Shown piece after piece: positions 16,136 to 24,814 of a stretch of 36,836 bases of DNA (position 1 is the first letter of the stretch; each line of letters starts with the position of its first letter). The stretch lies in assembly GCF_004522235.1 (NCBI RefSeq), contig NZ_SDLT01000008.1, positions 237,098 through 273,933 of the forward strand. The letters are read 5' to 3'. This DNA comes from Amycolatopsis nivea (GTDB lineage Bacteria; Actinomycetota; Actinomycetes; Mycobacteriales; Pseudonocardiaceae). The position numbers and the translations under genes were made by a program. Under the pieces are notes generated by a model. That model was not told where the DNA came from. It searched no databases and worked only from the letters and a program-made list of their open reading frames with translations.

Positions 16136-17011
16136 ATGGACCTTCTTCCGGAAAACCAGACCGGCCGCACCGCCGTGATCACCGGTGCGAACAGCGGATT
16201 GGGGCGGGCGACCGCGGCGGCGCTGGCCGCCAAGGGCATGCGGATCGTGCTCGCGGTGCGGAATCCGCGCAGCGGCCGCGAGGTCGCCGACCAGTTGCCC
16301 GGCGACGCCGAAGTCCGCCGGCTCGACCTCGCCGACCTGGCTTCGATCCGCGCGTTCGCGGCGGAGTTCACCGAGCCGATCGACCTGCTGATCAACAACG
16401 CGGGCATCATGATCCCGCCGCTGTCGCGCACCGCCGATGGTTTCGAATCCCAGTTCGGCACCAATCATCTCGGCCATTTCGCGCTCACGAACCTGCTGCT
16501 GCGGCAGATCCGCGGCCGGGTGGTGACGGTTTCGTCGAACGGCCACCGCGTGGGCTCGATCGATTTCGCCGACCTGAACTGGGAGCGCAGGCCGTACCGG
16601 GCGACGGCGGCCTACGGGCAGTCGAAACTCGCGAACCTGCTGTTCACCGCCGAACTCCAGCGCCGGTTGACCGAAGCCGGTTCGCCCGTGCTCGCGACTG
16701 CCGCGCATCCGGGAGTGGCTGCGACGAATCTGCTGAAAGTCGAGACGCCGGTGCTCTCTTCTATCGCGAAATTCGGCACCCGCGTGTTCGCGCAAACCCC
16801 CGAACAAGGTGCCCGGCCGACGCTTTACGCCGCGCTCGCCGACATTCCCGGGAACAGCTACGCGGGCCCACGCGGTTTCCTGCAGAACCGCGGCGCGCCG
16901 AAACTCGTTGGCCGGTCGGCGAAAGCACGTGATCTCGAGACCGCCCGTCGCTTGTGGACTGTCTCCGAGGAACTGACCGGAGTGCGCTTTCCGCTGACGG
17001 TGTCGGCCTGA
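16136..17011 (+). CDS. SDR oxidoreductase, retinol dehydrogenase-like
   Basis: A 291-residue short-chain dehydrogenase with TGANSGLG at 17-24, an NNAG segment (LLINNAGIM), the FGTNHLGHF motif and the AYGQSKLANLL YxxxK site. These are typical of the retinol-dehydrogenase/protochlorophyllide-reductase-like subgroup common in actinobacteria. The natural substrate is not known. The ATG coincides with the predicted transcription start, so no ribosome site is needed. It ends 4 nt before the stop of the convergent hydrolase gene. Confidence 0.87.
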   Translation: MDLLPENQTGRTAVITGANSGLGRATAAALAAKGMRIVLAVRNPRSGREVADQLPGDAEVRRLDLADLASIRAFAAEFTEPIDLLINNAGIMIPPLSRTADGFESQFGTNHLGHFALTNLLLRQIRGRVVTVSSNGHRVGSIDFADLNWERRPYRATAAYGQSKLANLLFTAELQRRLTEAGSPVLATAAHPGVAATNLLKVETPVLSSIAKFGTRVFAQTPEQGARPTLYAALADIPGNSYAGPRGFLQNRGAPKLVGRSAKARDLETARRLWTVSEELTGVRFPLTVSA

Positions 17012-17015
17012 CGCG

Positions 17016-17870
17016 TTATTCCGCGCCCGTTTCGGCGAGGAACGCGATCAGTTCCTTGGCCAGCCGTTCCGGTTGGTCTTCCGGGATCAGCGTGCCGCTG
17101 TCCGGGATTTCGACGAGGCGGCCGTCCGGGAACAACTCGGCGAGTCGCCGTCCGTGCTCGGCGGGCATCATCCGGTCCTTGCCCGCCCACACGACCAGGA
17201 CCGGCCGGTCGAACGACCGCAGCCGCTCGGTCCATTCGAGCAGCACTCGCCGCGGCGGGCTCCCGGTGGCGAATTTGACCATGTCCCGGCGGATTTCCTT
17301 GTCCCGCAACGCCGGCGCGAACCAGCCCTCGAGAACGTCGTCGGGGATCCGGCTTTCGCACATCCCCCCGTAGGCGGCTTTGGCGTGGCGGTAGAACGAC
17401 GTCCGGGTGGCCTGGGCGTGCAGCCACGGTCCGCCGGGGAGCCGGAGCAGCTTCACGGCCGGTCGCGCGGGTTTGGGCGGGAAGTTGTCGAACGCCTCGC
17501 ACGCGACGAGCGCGAGCCGGCCGACCCGGGCGACGTGCTCGGCCGGAGCCAGCCCGTCGGCGACGAGGAATTGGCCGCCGCCCCAGTCGTTGAGCACGAT
17601 TGTCGCGTCCTGGAGGTCGAGTGCGGCGAGGAATTCGCCGAGCAGCCGCGCGACCCCGAACTGCGTCAGGTCCGCGTCGGGCCGCATCGGGGCGAGGTGC
17701 GCGCCGAGCGGCAGCGTGGGCAGGACGCAGCGGCAGCCCTCCAGCAGCGGGACGACCTTGCGCCATTGCGTGCCGGACATCGGGAACCCGTGTCCGAACA
17801 CCAGAACCGGCCCGGCACCGCCGGTGTCGGTGTAGTCGATCGGCCCGGCGGACAGCTCCACGCGCGGCAT
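17016..17870 (-). CDS. Alpha/beta-hydrolase without the expected histidine
   Basis: A 284-residue alpha/beta-hydrolase-fold protein. GHGFP (26-30) forms the oxyanion region, and NDWGGGQ places Asp95 at the nucleophile elbow, as in haloalkane dehalogenases. Near the C terminus, where family members have a GHF-type histidine, it reads DSGTLIPEDQPE with Thr260. No obvious catalytic His is seen there, so classical hydrolase activity is doubtful or uses another residue. GGGAGG lies before the ATG at 17870. The gene has its own promoter and 9-bp dyad just upstream. Confidence 0.82.
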   Translation of the reverse strand: MPRVELSAGPIDYTDTGGAGPVLVFGHGFPMSGTQWRKVVPLLEGCRCVLPTLPLGAHLAPMRPDADLTQFGVARLLGEFLAALDLQDATIVLNDWGGGQFLVADGLAPAEHVARVGRLALVACEAFDNFPPKPARPAVKLLRLPGGPWLHAQATRTSFYRHAKAAYGGMCESRIPDDVLEGWFAPALRDKEIRRDMVKFATGSPPRRVLLEWTERLRSFDRPVLVVWAGKDRMMPAEHGRRLAELFPDGRLVEIPDSGTLIPEDQPERLAKELIAFLAETGAE

Positions 17871-17890
17871 CGGACCTCCCTCGGGTTTCC

Positions 17891-17914
17891 CGACTAGAGC
17901 GATCTCTCTAGTCG
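17891..17914 (-). promoter_or_regulatory. Operator dyad before the hydrolase gene
   Basis: A perfect inverted repeat with 9-bp arms, CGACTAGAG (17891-17899) and CTCTAGTCG (17906-17914), around a 6-bp centre. It lies immediately downstream of a predicted -10 box and about 21 nt before the hydrolase ATG on the minus strand. That is where a TetR- or GntR-type repressor would block transcription. Confidence 0.65.
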
Positions 17915-17916
17915 CG

Positions 17917-17946
17917 ACCCTAGGCCGGTCCGGGCCGGGCGGTCAA
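17917..17946 (-). promoter_or_regulatory. Predicted hydrolase promoter
   Basis: On the minus strand TTGACC (17946-17941) and TAGGGT (17922-17917) are separated by 18 nt, directly followed by the dyad at 17914-17891. The combination suggests a regulated single-gene unit independent of the VOC gene upstream. Confidence 0.5.
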
Positions 17947-17952
17947 GCCGGA

Positions 17953-18285
17953 TCACTTGCCGCTGAACACGACGCGGTTCCCGTCCGGGTCGGCGAGCGG
18001 CAGAATGCGCGCGCCGCCACCGGGTTGCGGCCCGTCGTGCGCGATACCGGCCTTCGTCGCCTGGGCGGCGACCGCGTCGAGGTCCGTGTCCTCGAAGACG
18101 ACCGTCGACCGCCCGGCGCGGTCGGGTTCGGACCACACCTGCAGCCCGAAGGCGTCGTCGAAGTGCCATTCCAGCAGGCCAGGCATCGGCCGCGCGTCGG
18201 GACCGCGGTCGAATAACGCGGTGTACCACTTCTCGGCGCGCGCGAGCTCGGAGACGGTGCACTGGGCGAGTACTCGGCGGATCAT
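17953..18285 (-). CDS. VOC/glyoxalase-fold protein
   Basis: A 110-residue protein of the vicinal oxygen chelate fold with paired beta-alpha-beta-beta-beta halves. The final LADPDGNRVVFSGK segment is typical of glyoxalase/bleomycin-resistance-like proteins. The set of metal ligands is unclear, so it may be a binding protein rather than an enzyme. The start is ATG 18285 with a GAAAGGGAAG ribosome site; the open frame extends upstream through the intergenic dyads and is not used. Two dyads at 18314-18360 probably control it. Confidence 0.78.
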   Translation of the reverse strand: MIRRVLAQCTVSELARAEKWYTALFDRGPDARPMPGLLEWHFDDAFGLQVWSEPDRAGRSTVVFEDTDLDAVAAQATKAGIAHDGPQPGGGARILPLADPDGNRVVFSGK

Positions 18286-18313
18286 GGCTTCCCTTTCGGA
18301 GTGATTGTGTTTT

Positions 18314-18360
18314 GCAAGCGCTTCTAGGAGACCACGAGTGCTAGCGAAGTGCAAGCACTT
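18314..18360. promoter_or_regulatory. Two related dyads upstream of VOC gene
   Basis: GCAAGCGCTT (18314-18323) and GCAAGCACTT (18351-18360) differ at one base. The second sits in a perfect dyad, AAGTGC-AA-GCACTT (18347-18360). Read on the minus strand both give AAGyGCTTGC, close to the AAACGCTTGC core of the steroid-operon sites. They lie 29-75 nt before the VOC start and may be tandem operators of a related TetR regulator. Confidence 0.5.
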
Positions 18361-18442
18361 ACCTCGGGTGCGCGGCCTGGCGGATCCGAAATATCTGCCG
18401 CACGCAGGGAACCCGCGCTCGCGCCCGGCCGTCGCAGTTCGC

Positions 18443-18931
18443 ATGCCGAGGCTAAGGAATTCCGTTGTCATCGCCGGCGCCCTCGTCACCGGGGCGGTGC
18501 TTTCCGCCTGTTCGGACCCTGCGCCGACTCCCGCGCCGGTGCCTCCGCCTGCTGATCGCAGTACGGCCGCTGGTGCGGTCACGGGCTACCTCGAAATGCT
18601 CAAGACGCACCCGAATCCGACCGCCGAGGACGTCAACGCCTGGGTTTCCCCGCGCGAACAAGGCCAGGACCGCGTGCGCACCTGGTTCTCGAAGCATCCG
18701 GACGTGCACGTCACGGTCACGTCCTACCGAGTGGTCTGGGCGGACGACACCGGCGAGAAGGCCACGGCCGACGCCGAGGGCGAAGTCTGCCCGTCGCCGG
18801 GCAAGTGCGTTCCGTTGAAGGAAGCCGCGGACCATGAGCTCAAAATGAAGCGGAAGGACGTCCAGCCCGAGGAGTACACCCTGTACTACGGGAGCGCGTT
18901 GCGGCTCCTCGGCGAGGGGGCGGGCCAGTGA
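18443..18931 (+). CDS. Small lipoprotein, DUF4878-like fold possible
   Basis: A 162-residue predicted lipoprotein. ATG 18443 gives a clean signal peptide (MPRLRNSV, hydrophobic core) and the lipobox LSAC with Cys23; the open frame continues upstream through the dyads without signal-peptide logic. A proline-rich linker follows, then a small alpha/beta domain with two cysteines near VCPSPGKC. The size and the start of the mature domain (AVTGYLEMLKTHPNPTAEDV) suggest an NTF2-like domain, but this is uncertain. It forms an operon with the next lipoprotein, overlapping by 4 bases (GTGA). Confidence 0.7.
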   Translation: MPRLRNSVVIAGALVTGAVLSACSDPAPTPAPVPPPADRSTAAGAVTGYLEMLKTHPNPTAEDVNAWVSPREQGQDRVRTWFSKHPDVHVTVTSYRVVWADDTGEKATADAEGEVCPSPGKCVPLKEAADHELKMKRKDVQPEEYTLYYGSALRLLGEGAGQ

Positions 18932-20229
18932 ACCGGCCGGCCGCAGCCGTGTTGCTCGGCACCGTCGCGCTCGTGCTGACCGCGTGCGGTTCTTCGCCGG
19001 TCCCGCCGCCGCCGGTGCCTCCCGTGCCTCAACCGGACCCGGCCGCGGCGCAGCAGAAGATTCCTGATGCGTTCGACGCGGGCAAGGGCTGGTCGGCGGT
19101 CGGGGCTGACGGCGGCAAACTCACCGATCCAGTCCTCGCCGCGCGAGCCGGTGCGGTGTTGTTCGCGGAAGCGTCGAACGACGGCAAGACCGTGCGGGTC
19201 ATCGCGAAGGACGAGAAGACCGGCGCGGACCGCTGGGCGAGCGCGCCGGTCGAGCTGCCCGAGGAGGAGACCAACTACCACGACGTCTCCACGCGATTGT
19301 TCGAAACGGCCAAGGACGGCAAGGACTACGCGGTTCTGGCCAGCACCGGCCTGGAGGGCGGCGACGCGGTCAACAAGGCGAAGAAGGTCACGCATCTCGA
19401 CGTGTTCGACATCGGCGCGACCACGAACGGCGGGAAGGCGGCGCGGCGGATCGTCGTCCCGGCCGAGGCGAGCCGGTTCGCCGTGCAGGACGGGGGAACG
19501 GCGCTGGTCGAGGTGGACCGGGCGACCGCGGTCGCGGATGTGTCCACCGGCCAGGTCGCCACCTACGAGCAGCAAAGCCCGGCGCTGAAGGCTCCGAAAC
19601 CCTGCGAGCACGACATCGGCGACTGCAATCTGAACCTCACCGTCCCCGGTGCGACCGCGAAAGGGCCGCTGGTGCAGGGATTCCGGGCGTTCTGGACACC
19701 GGGCGGCTGGTTCAGCGGCGACGTGGTCCCGCCCGGGGCGAAGGCGAACGTCGGCAGCGCGGACGTGCGCACCTACGGCACTCCGGACGGGCAGCACGTC
19801 CTCGCGGCATGGCCGGTCGACGACGACGCGACCGTGCGGATGTGGGCGGTCCACGACGCGGCGACCGGGCAGGTGCTGGCTTCGGTCCGCTGTGCACAGT
19901 CCACAGTGGACGACCGGGACAGGAGGCAGCCGCAGCCGCTCCTGGACCCGGGCGGCCGGTATCTCGTCGCCGGGCTGGTCGTCTTCGATCTGGAAGCGAA
20001 GAAGGGCTCCTGTTTCGCCGAAACCGAAACGCGGAAGGCCGTCAAGGTGGAATCCGTCGGGCCGGACGGAATCGCCTACGGGACCAGTGAAGCCCCGGTG
20101 CGGATCGACCTGTCCACCGGAGAGGCGAAACCGCTGGCCGAGGAGACCTCGCTGCCCGTGGCGATCGACCGGAACGTCGCGGTGATCGACAAGGAATCCG
20201 AAGGCGTGTACGTGTATCCGCGGCGGTGA
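18928..20229 (+). CDS. Secreted lipoprotein, beta-propeller-like
   Basis: A 433-residue predicted lipoprotein: signal peptide, lipobox LTAC with Cys20, a Pro-rich linker, then repeated strand-rich segments such as VRVIAKDEKTGADRWAS and VRMWAVHDAATGQVLAS. These look like blades of a PQQ- or WD-type propeller. Its role is unknown; propeller lipoproteins usually act as extracytoplasmic scaffolds or sensors. The start is GTG 18928, overlapping the stop of the preceding lipoprotein gene, so the two products probably work together at the cell envelope. Confidence 0.75.
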   Translation: MNRPAAAVLLGTVALVLTACGSSPVPPPPVPPVPQPDPAAAQQKIPDAFDAGKGWSAVGADGGKLTDPVLAARAGAVLFAEASNDGKTVRVIAKDEKTGADRWASAPVELPEEETNYHDVSTRLFETAKDGKDYAVLASTGLEGGDAVNKAKKVTHLDVFDIGATTNGGKAARRIVVPAEASRFAVQDGGTALVEVDRATAVADVSTGQVATYEQQSPALKAPKPCEHDIGDCNLNLTVPGATAKGPLVQGFRAFWTPGGWFSGDVVPPGAKANVGSADVRTYGTPDGQHVLAAWPVDDDATVRMWAVHDAATGQVLASVRCAQSTVDDRDRRQPQPLLDPGGRYLVAGLVVFDLEAKKGSCFAETETRKAVKVESVGPDGIAYGTSEAPVRIDLSTGEAKPLAEETSLPVAIDRNVAVIDKESEGVYVYPRR

Positions 20230-20861
20230 ACGCACCCGTCGACCCTCAAGCCGGGCATTTGTCCTGCTCAGTGGCCTGTGATGAGTAAAGGCTCACCGCT
20301 GCCGAGGAGTTGCCGGAGCAGGCCGTGTCCAATGTGGACCTGGCTGAACACGGTGGAACTGCTCGTGCGCAAGATGATCGCCAGGCCGGAGCCGCTCGGC
20401 CCTCCCATATTCGAGGACGAGCTGACGGCCATGGTGACCCGCCGCGCGACCGGCGGGCTCCGAGCGGAGCAGCGGACTGGGCCGCCCGGTCGGCTGAGTC
20501 TGGGCGGCCCCGTTGTCAAGTGGCGGACATCACTGCGGGCCTCGTGATCGATCCGGCGACCGTGCCCCGCGACCGGACCCGGGCCGGACCCGCGAGGCGG
20601 TTCAACCGGGTAGTCGGCGGTTTCCGGCTCGCCGCCGCGACCTCGGGAACGGCCCGGTCGGCCCGGTTGCTCGCGCTATGACCGTGATCTCGTCGGACTT
20701 GCCGTCGAAAAAGGGGCTTCGGTTGGCTGCCGGAGGCCGGGCGGCATGGGAGTATCCAGCGCATCTGTACCTGAAGCGGGCGAAGTCGGACCAGGTGGCG
20801 ACCCAAAACGCCGTCAGGCCCGGCCGGCGGATCTTCCGCGAACGAGCGGGAAGGAGACGGC
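20230..20861. other. 632-bp gap with a possible decayed gene
   Basis: No complete gene is supported. Two short stretches look coding by third-position G/C but lie in different frames: about 20300-20345 (AAEELPEQAVSNVDLA) and about 20332-20460 (NTVELLVRKMIARPEPLG... FEDELTAMVTRR). This could be a frameshifted remnant. The right end holds the pntA ribosome site AAGGAG near 20850. No promoter stands out. Confidence 0.35.
20479..20510. terminator. Possible terminator hairpin in the gap
   Basis: GGGCCGCCC (20479-20487) and GGGCGGCCC (20502-20510) form a perfect 9-bp stem with a 14-nt loop and no U-tract. It may terminate the lipoprotein operon or the decayed reading frame. Confidence 0.4.
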
Positions 20862-22385
20862 ATGCTGATCGGGGTGCTCAAGGAGGCCCAACCGGGGGAG
20901 ACGCGCGTCGCGGCGACTCCGGAAACGGTGGGCAAGCTGCGCGGGCTGGGTTATGAGGTGGCGGTGGAGCCGGGCGCGGGTCTGTTGTCGGGGTTTTTCG
21001 ACCAGGCGTATGCGGACGCGGGTGCGACCGTGGGGTCGGTCGCCGAGGCGGACATCGTGTTCGGGGTGAATGCGCCGTCGTCCGGGCAGTTGGATGCGGT
21101 GAAGCAGGGCGCGACGGTGGTGAGTCTGCTGGCTCCGGCGTTGAAGCCGGAGCTGGTGGAGGATCTCGCGAAGCGGCCGATCACGGCGCTCGCGATGGAC
21201 GCGGTGCCGCGGATCTCCCGGGCGCAGTCGTTGGATGTGCTGTCGTCGATGGCGAATATCGCGGGGTATCGGGCGGTGGTGGAGGCGGCGCATACGTTCG
21301 GGCGGTTCTTCACCGGCCAGGTGACCGCGGCGGGGAAGGTCAACCCGGCCAAGGTCCTGGTCGTCGGGGCGGGTGTCGCGGGTTTGGCGGCGATCGGCGC
21401 TGCGGGAAGTCTCGGTGCGATCGTGCGGGCGACGGACCCGCGCCCCGAAGTCGCCGACCAGGTCAAAAGCCTCGGCGGGGAGTATCTGTCCATCGAGGAC
21501 CCGAACGCCGAAGTCTCCGCCACCGGATACGCCAAAGAAATGGGCGACGACTACAAAGCGCGCGAGAAAGAGCTGTATGCGGCGCAGTGCAAGGACGTCG
21601 ACATCATCGTGACGACGGCGTTGATCCCGGGGCGTCCGGCGCCGCGGATCGTCACCGGTGAGATGGTGGCGTCGATGAAGGCCGGTTCGGTGATTGTGGA
21701 CATGGCGGCGGCGAACGGCGGCAACGTCGAGGGCTCCGTCGCGGGGGAGAGCGTCGTGACCGACAACGGTGTCACGATCCTCGGTTACACGGATCTCGCG
21801 GGGCGGCTTCCGGCGCAGGCGTCGCAGCTGTACGGCACCAACCTGGTGAACCTGATGAAGCTGATGACCCCGGAGAAAGACGGCCAGTTGGTCGTCGATT
21901 TCGAGGATGTGGTGGTCCGGTCGATCACCGTCGTGAAAAACGGCGAATTGACCTGGCCGCCGCCTCCGGTGCAGGTTTCCGCGGCGCCGCAGAAACCCGC
22001 GGCGCCGGTGAAGAAGGAGGAGCCGGAGAAGCAGCCGATGTCGTCGGGTCGCAGGCTCGGTGTGGTGTTGGGTGTGGCGGCGGTGGTGTTGGTGTTGGCG
22101 GCGTTGGCTCCGGCGGCGTTGTTGCCGCATCTGACGGTGTTCGCGTTGGCGATCGTGATCGGCTATTACGTGATCGGGCATGTGCATCATGCGTTGCATA
22201 CGCCGTTGATGTCGGTGACGAACGCGATTTCCGGGATCATCGTGGTGGGCGCGCTGCTGAATCTGGTCAGCGGGAACACGGTGGTCGTGGTGCTGGCTGG
22301 GGTGGCGACGCTGCTGGCGACGATCAACATTTTCGGCGGGTTCGCGGTGACCCGCCGGATGCTCGCGATGTTCTCCCGCAGCTGA
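20862..22385 (+). CDS. pntA: NAD(P) transhydrogenase subunit alpha
   Basis: A 507-residue alpha subunit of the proton-translocating transhydrogenase, the length of E. coli PntA. Residues 1 to about 370 form the NAD(H)-binding domain I, with the start MLIGVLKE, the RVAATP segment and the GAGVAGLAA dinucleotide motif near 168-176. A charged Pro/Lys/Glu linker (about 375-398) leads to the membrane part with about four helices. The enzyme transfers hydride from NADH to NADP+ using the proton gradient. AAGGAG precedes the ATG. Confidence 0.95.
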   Translation: MLIGVLKEAQPGETRVAATPETVGKLRGLGYEVAVEPGAGLLSGFFDQAYADAGATVGSVAEADIVFGVNAPSSGQLDAVKQGATVVSLLAPALKPELVEDLAKRPITALAMDAVPRISRAQSLDVLSSMANIAGYRAVVEAAHTFGRFFTGQVTAAGKVNPAKVLVVGAGVAGLAAIGAAGSLGAIVRATDPRPEVADQVKSLGGEYLSIEDPNAEVSATGYAKEMGDDYKAREKELYAAQCKDVDIIVTTALIPGRPAPRIVTGEMVASMKAGSVIVDMAAANGGNVEGSVAGESVVTDNGVTILGYTDLAGRLPAQASQLYGTNLVNLMKLMTPEKDGQLVVDFEDVVVRSITVVKNGELTWPPPPVQVSAAPQKPAAPVKKEEPEKQPMSSGRRLGVVLGVAAVVLVLAALAPAALLPHLTVFALAIVIGYYVIGHVHHALHTPLMSVTNAISGIIVVGALLNLVSGNTVVVVLAGVATLLATINIFGGFAVTRRMLAMFSRS

Positions 22386-22406
22386 CCCGGAAGGCGTTCT
22401 GTTCTG

Positions 22407-23825
22407 ATGACTGTGCACACTGCGAGCCAGGCCGCCTACATCGTGGCCGGGCTGTTGTTCATTCTCGCCCTCGCCGGACTGTCCCGGCACGAAACCGCCC
22501 GGGTGGGGAATTATTTCGGCATCGCCGGGATGGTCGTCGCGCTGATCGCGACCATCGCCCAAGCGGTCACCGGCGACATCACCGGCACCTCGATCGCGTT
22601 GATGATCGTCGCGATGGTCATCGGCGCGGGGATCGGGCTGCGGCGGGCGGCGGTGGTCGAGATGACCGGGATGCCCGAGCTGATCGCCCTGCTGCATTCC
22701 TTCGTCGGCCTCGCCGCCGTCCTGGTCGGCTGGAACGGCTATCTCCAGGTCGAATGCGACCCGACCGGCGGCGAGTCCCGCCACCTCGAAACCCTGGGGA
22801 CGTTGGGGATCCACCACGCCGAGGTGTTCATCGGCGTGTTCATCGGCGCCGTGACCTTCACCGGATCGATCGTCGCGAACCTGAAACTCTCGGCGAAGAT
22901 GAAATCCGCGCCGTTGATGCTGCCCGGCAAGAACTTCCTGAACCTGGGCGCGCTGGTGCTGTTCGTCGCGTTCACCGCCTGGTTCGTCGCGAGCCCGCAC
23001 CTGTGGCTGCTGATCGTCGTCACCGTCCTCGCCCTCGCATTGGGCTGGCATCTGGTCGCGTCGATCGGCGGCGGGGACATGCCGGTGGTCGTGTCGATGC
23101 TGAACAGCTACAGCGGCTGGGCGGCTGCGGCCTCAGGCTTCCTGCTGGAGAACGACCTGCTGATCATCACCGGCGCCCTCGTCGGCTCCTCGGGTGCCTA
23201 CCTGTCCTGGATCATGTGCAAGGCGATGAACCGGTCCTTCATCTCCGTCATCGCCGGAGGCTTCGGCATCGAAGCCGGACCCAGCGGGGACAAGGACTAC
23301 GGCGAGCACCGGGAAATCACCGCCGAAGGCGCGGCCGAACTGCTCACCGGAGCCTCCCGGGTGATCATCACCCCCGGCTACGGGATGGCAGTCGCCCAGG
23401 CCCAGTACGGGGTCGCGGAACTGACCCGGAAACTTAGGGACAAGGGCATCGAGGTCCGGTTCGGGATCCACCCCGTCGCCGGGCGCCTGCCGGGCCACAT
23501 GAACGTCCTCCTCGCCGAAGCCAAAGTGCCGTATGACATCGTGCTGGAGTTGGACGAGATCAACGACGACTTCGCCGACACCGACGTCGTCCTCGTCATC
23601 GGCGCGAACGACACCGTCAACCCCGCCGCGGCCGAAGACCCCGGCAGCCCGATCGCGGGCATGCCGGTGCTGACCGTGTGGGAAGCGGAGAACGTGATCG
23701 TGTTCAAACGCTCCATGGCCTCCGGCTACGCGGGCGTGCAGAACCCGCTGTTCTTCCGCGACAACTCCGCGATGCTCTTCGGCGACGCCAAAGACCGCGT
23801 CAACGACATCCTCTCCGCGCTGTGA
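22407..23825 (+). CDS. pntB: NAD(P) transhydrogenase subunit beta
   Basis: A 472-residue beta subunit: about nine membrane helices (residues 5-270), then the NADP(H)-binding domain III. That domain carries [10 protein letters not shown] from about residue 323, the [18 protein letters not shown] segment, and the [10 protein letters not shown] and [13 protein letters not shown] loops typical of PntB. It completes the transhydrogenase with PntA, 21 nt upstream, with GGAAGG in the gap. NADPH made here could support the reductive and oxygenase steps of lipid or steroid metabolism, an inference from context. Confidence 0.95.
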   Translation: MTVHTASQAAYIVAGLLFILALAGLSRHETARVGNYFGIAGMVVALIATIAQAVTGDITGTSIALMIVAMVIGAGIGLRRAAVVEMTGMPELIALLHSFVGLAAVLVGWNGYLQVECDPTGGESRHLETLGTLGIHHAEVFIGVFIGAVTFTGSIVANLKLSAKMKSAPLMLPGKNFLNLGALVLFVAFTAWFVASPHLWLLIVVTVLALALGWHLVASIGGGDMPVVVSMLNSYSGWAAAASGFLLENDLLIITGALVGSSGAYLSWIMCKAMNRSFISVIAGGFGIEAGPSGDKDYGEHREITAEGAAELLTGASRVIITPGYGMAVAQAQYGVAELTRKLRDKGIEVRFGIHPVAGRLPGHMNVLLAEAKVPYDIVLELDEINDDFADTDVVLVIGANDTVNPAAAEDPGSPIAGMPVLTVWEAENVIVFKRSMASGYAGVQNPLFFRDNSAMLFGDAKDRVNDILSAL

Positions 23826-23839
23826 ACCAGGAGAAACGC

Positions 23840-24814
23840 ATGAAAGCCGTACACATCAAGGATCTCGAAGGCCCGTCGACCGTTTCGGTCGTCGAAGCCG
23901 ACGCGCCGTCGCGTGCTGACGACCAGGTGCTGATCGACGTCCACGCGGCCGGGGTGTCGTTCCCGGATCTGCTGCAGACGCGTGGGCTCTACCAGGTGAA
24001 GCCGGAGCTGCCGTTCATCCCGGGCGCGGAGGTCGCCGGGGTCGTGGCGGAGGCTCCGGAAGGCGCGGCGGTCAAGGCCGGGGACCGGGTCGCGGCGCTG
24101 CCGTTCCTGGGCGGGTTCGCCGAGCGGGTCGCGTGCGCGGCCGACGCGGTGTTCCCGATCCCGGACGACCTCGGCTTCGACCAGGCGGCGGCGATCCCGT
24201 TCAACTACCTGACCGCGCATTTCGCGCTGTGCCGGCGCGGCCGGATGGCGGCCGGGGAGACCGTGCTGGTGCACGGCGCGGCCGGCGGGGTCGGGACGGC
24301 GGTCATCCAGGTCGCGAAGGCGTTCGGCGCGGGCAAGGTGCTCGGCGTGGTGTCGACGCCGGAGAAGGGCGAGACGGCGGTCGCGGCCGGGGCGGACGAG
24401 TACGTGCTGGCGGACGGCTTCAAGGACGCGGTGAAAGCGGCGACCGGCGGCCGGGGCGTCGACGTGATCGCGGACGTCGTCGGCGGCGACCGGTTCACCG
24501 ATTCGCTGCGCTGCCTCGCCGCGGACGGGCGGATGCTGGTCATCGGGTTCACCGGCGGGTCCATCCCCGAGGTGAAGGTGAACCGGTTGCTGCTCAACAA
24601 CTTGGACGTCGTGGGCGTCGGCTGGGGCGCGTACGCGCTGCCGCGGCCGGGGTACCTGCAGGGGCAGTGGGCGGAGCTGCTGCCGAAGCTGGCCGAGGGC
24701 GCGATCGTGCCGCCGCTGGGCGGGAGCTATCCGCTGGCGGACGTCCAGCAGGCGTTGGAGGCCATCGAAAACCGGAAGGCGCTGGGGAAGCTCATCCTGG
24801 CCGTCCGTCCATAG
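23840..24814 (+). CDS. MDR oxidoreductase, NADPH:quinone reductase-like
   Basis: A 324-residue medium-chain dehydrogenase of the zinc-free quinone-oxidoreductase group. The N-terminal GroES-like half contains FPDLLQTRGLY and PFIPGAEVAG; the Rossmann half has VHGAAGGVGTAV near 146-158. No zinc-ligand cysteines are apparent. The start is ATG 23840, 14 nt after pntB, with AGGAG close by, so it is probably in the pnt operon. Its last 23 bases overlap the 3' end of the convergent regulator gene. Confidence 0.87.
   Translation: MKAVHIKDLEGPSTVSVVEADAPSRADDQVLIDVHAAGVSFPDLLQTRGLYQVKPELPFIPGAEVAGVVAEAPEGAAVKAGDRVAALPFLGGFAERVACAADAVFPIPDDLGFDQAAAIPFNYLTAHFALCRRGRMAAGETVLVHGAAGGVGTAVIQVAKAFGAGKVLGVVSTPEKGETAVAAGADEYVLADGFKDAVKAATGGRGVDVIADVVGGDRFTDSLRCLAADGRMLVIGFTGGSIPEVKVNRLLLNNLDVVGVGWGAYALPRPGYLQGQWAELLPKLAEGAIVPPLGGSYPLADVQQALEAIENRKALGKLILAVRP

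Noticed and set aside
20513..20956. Open frame overlapping the start of pntA
   Set aside because: It lacks gene-like codon bias, overlaps the well-supported pntA start, and resembles no family I know.
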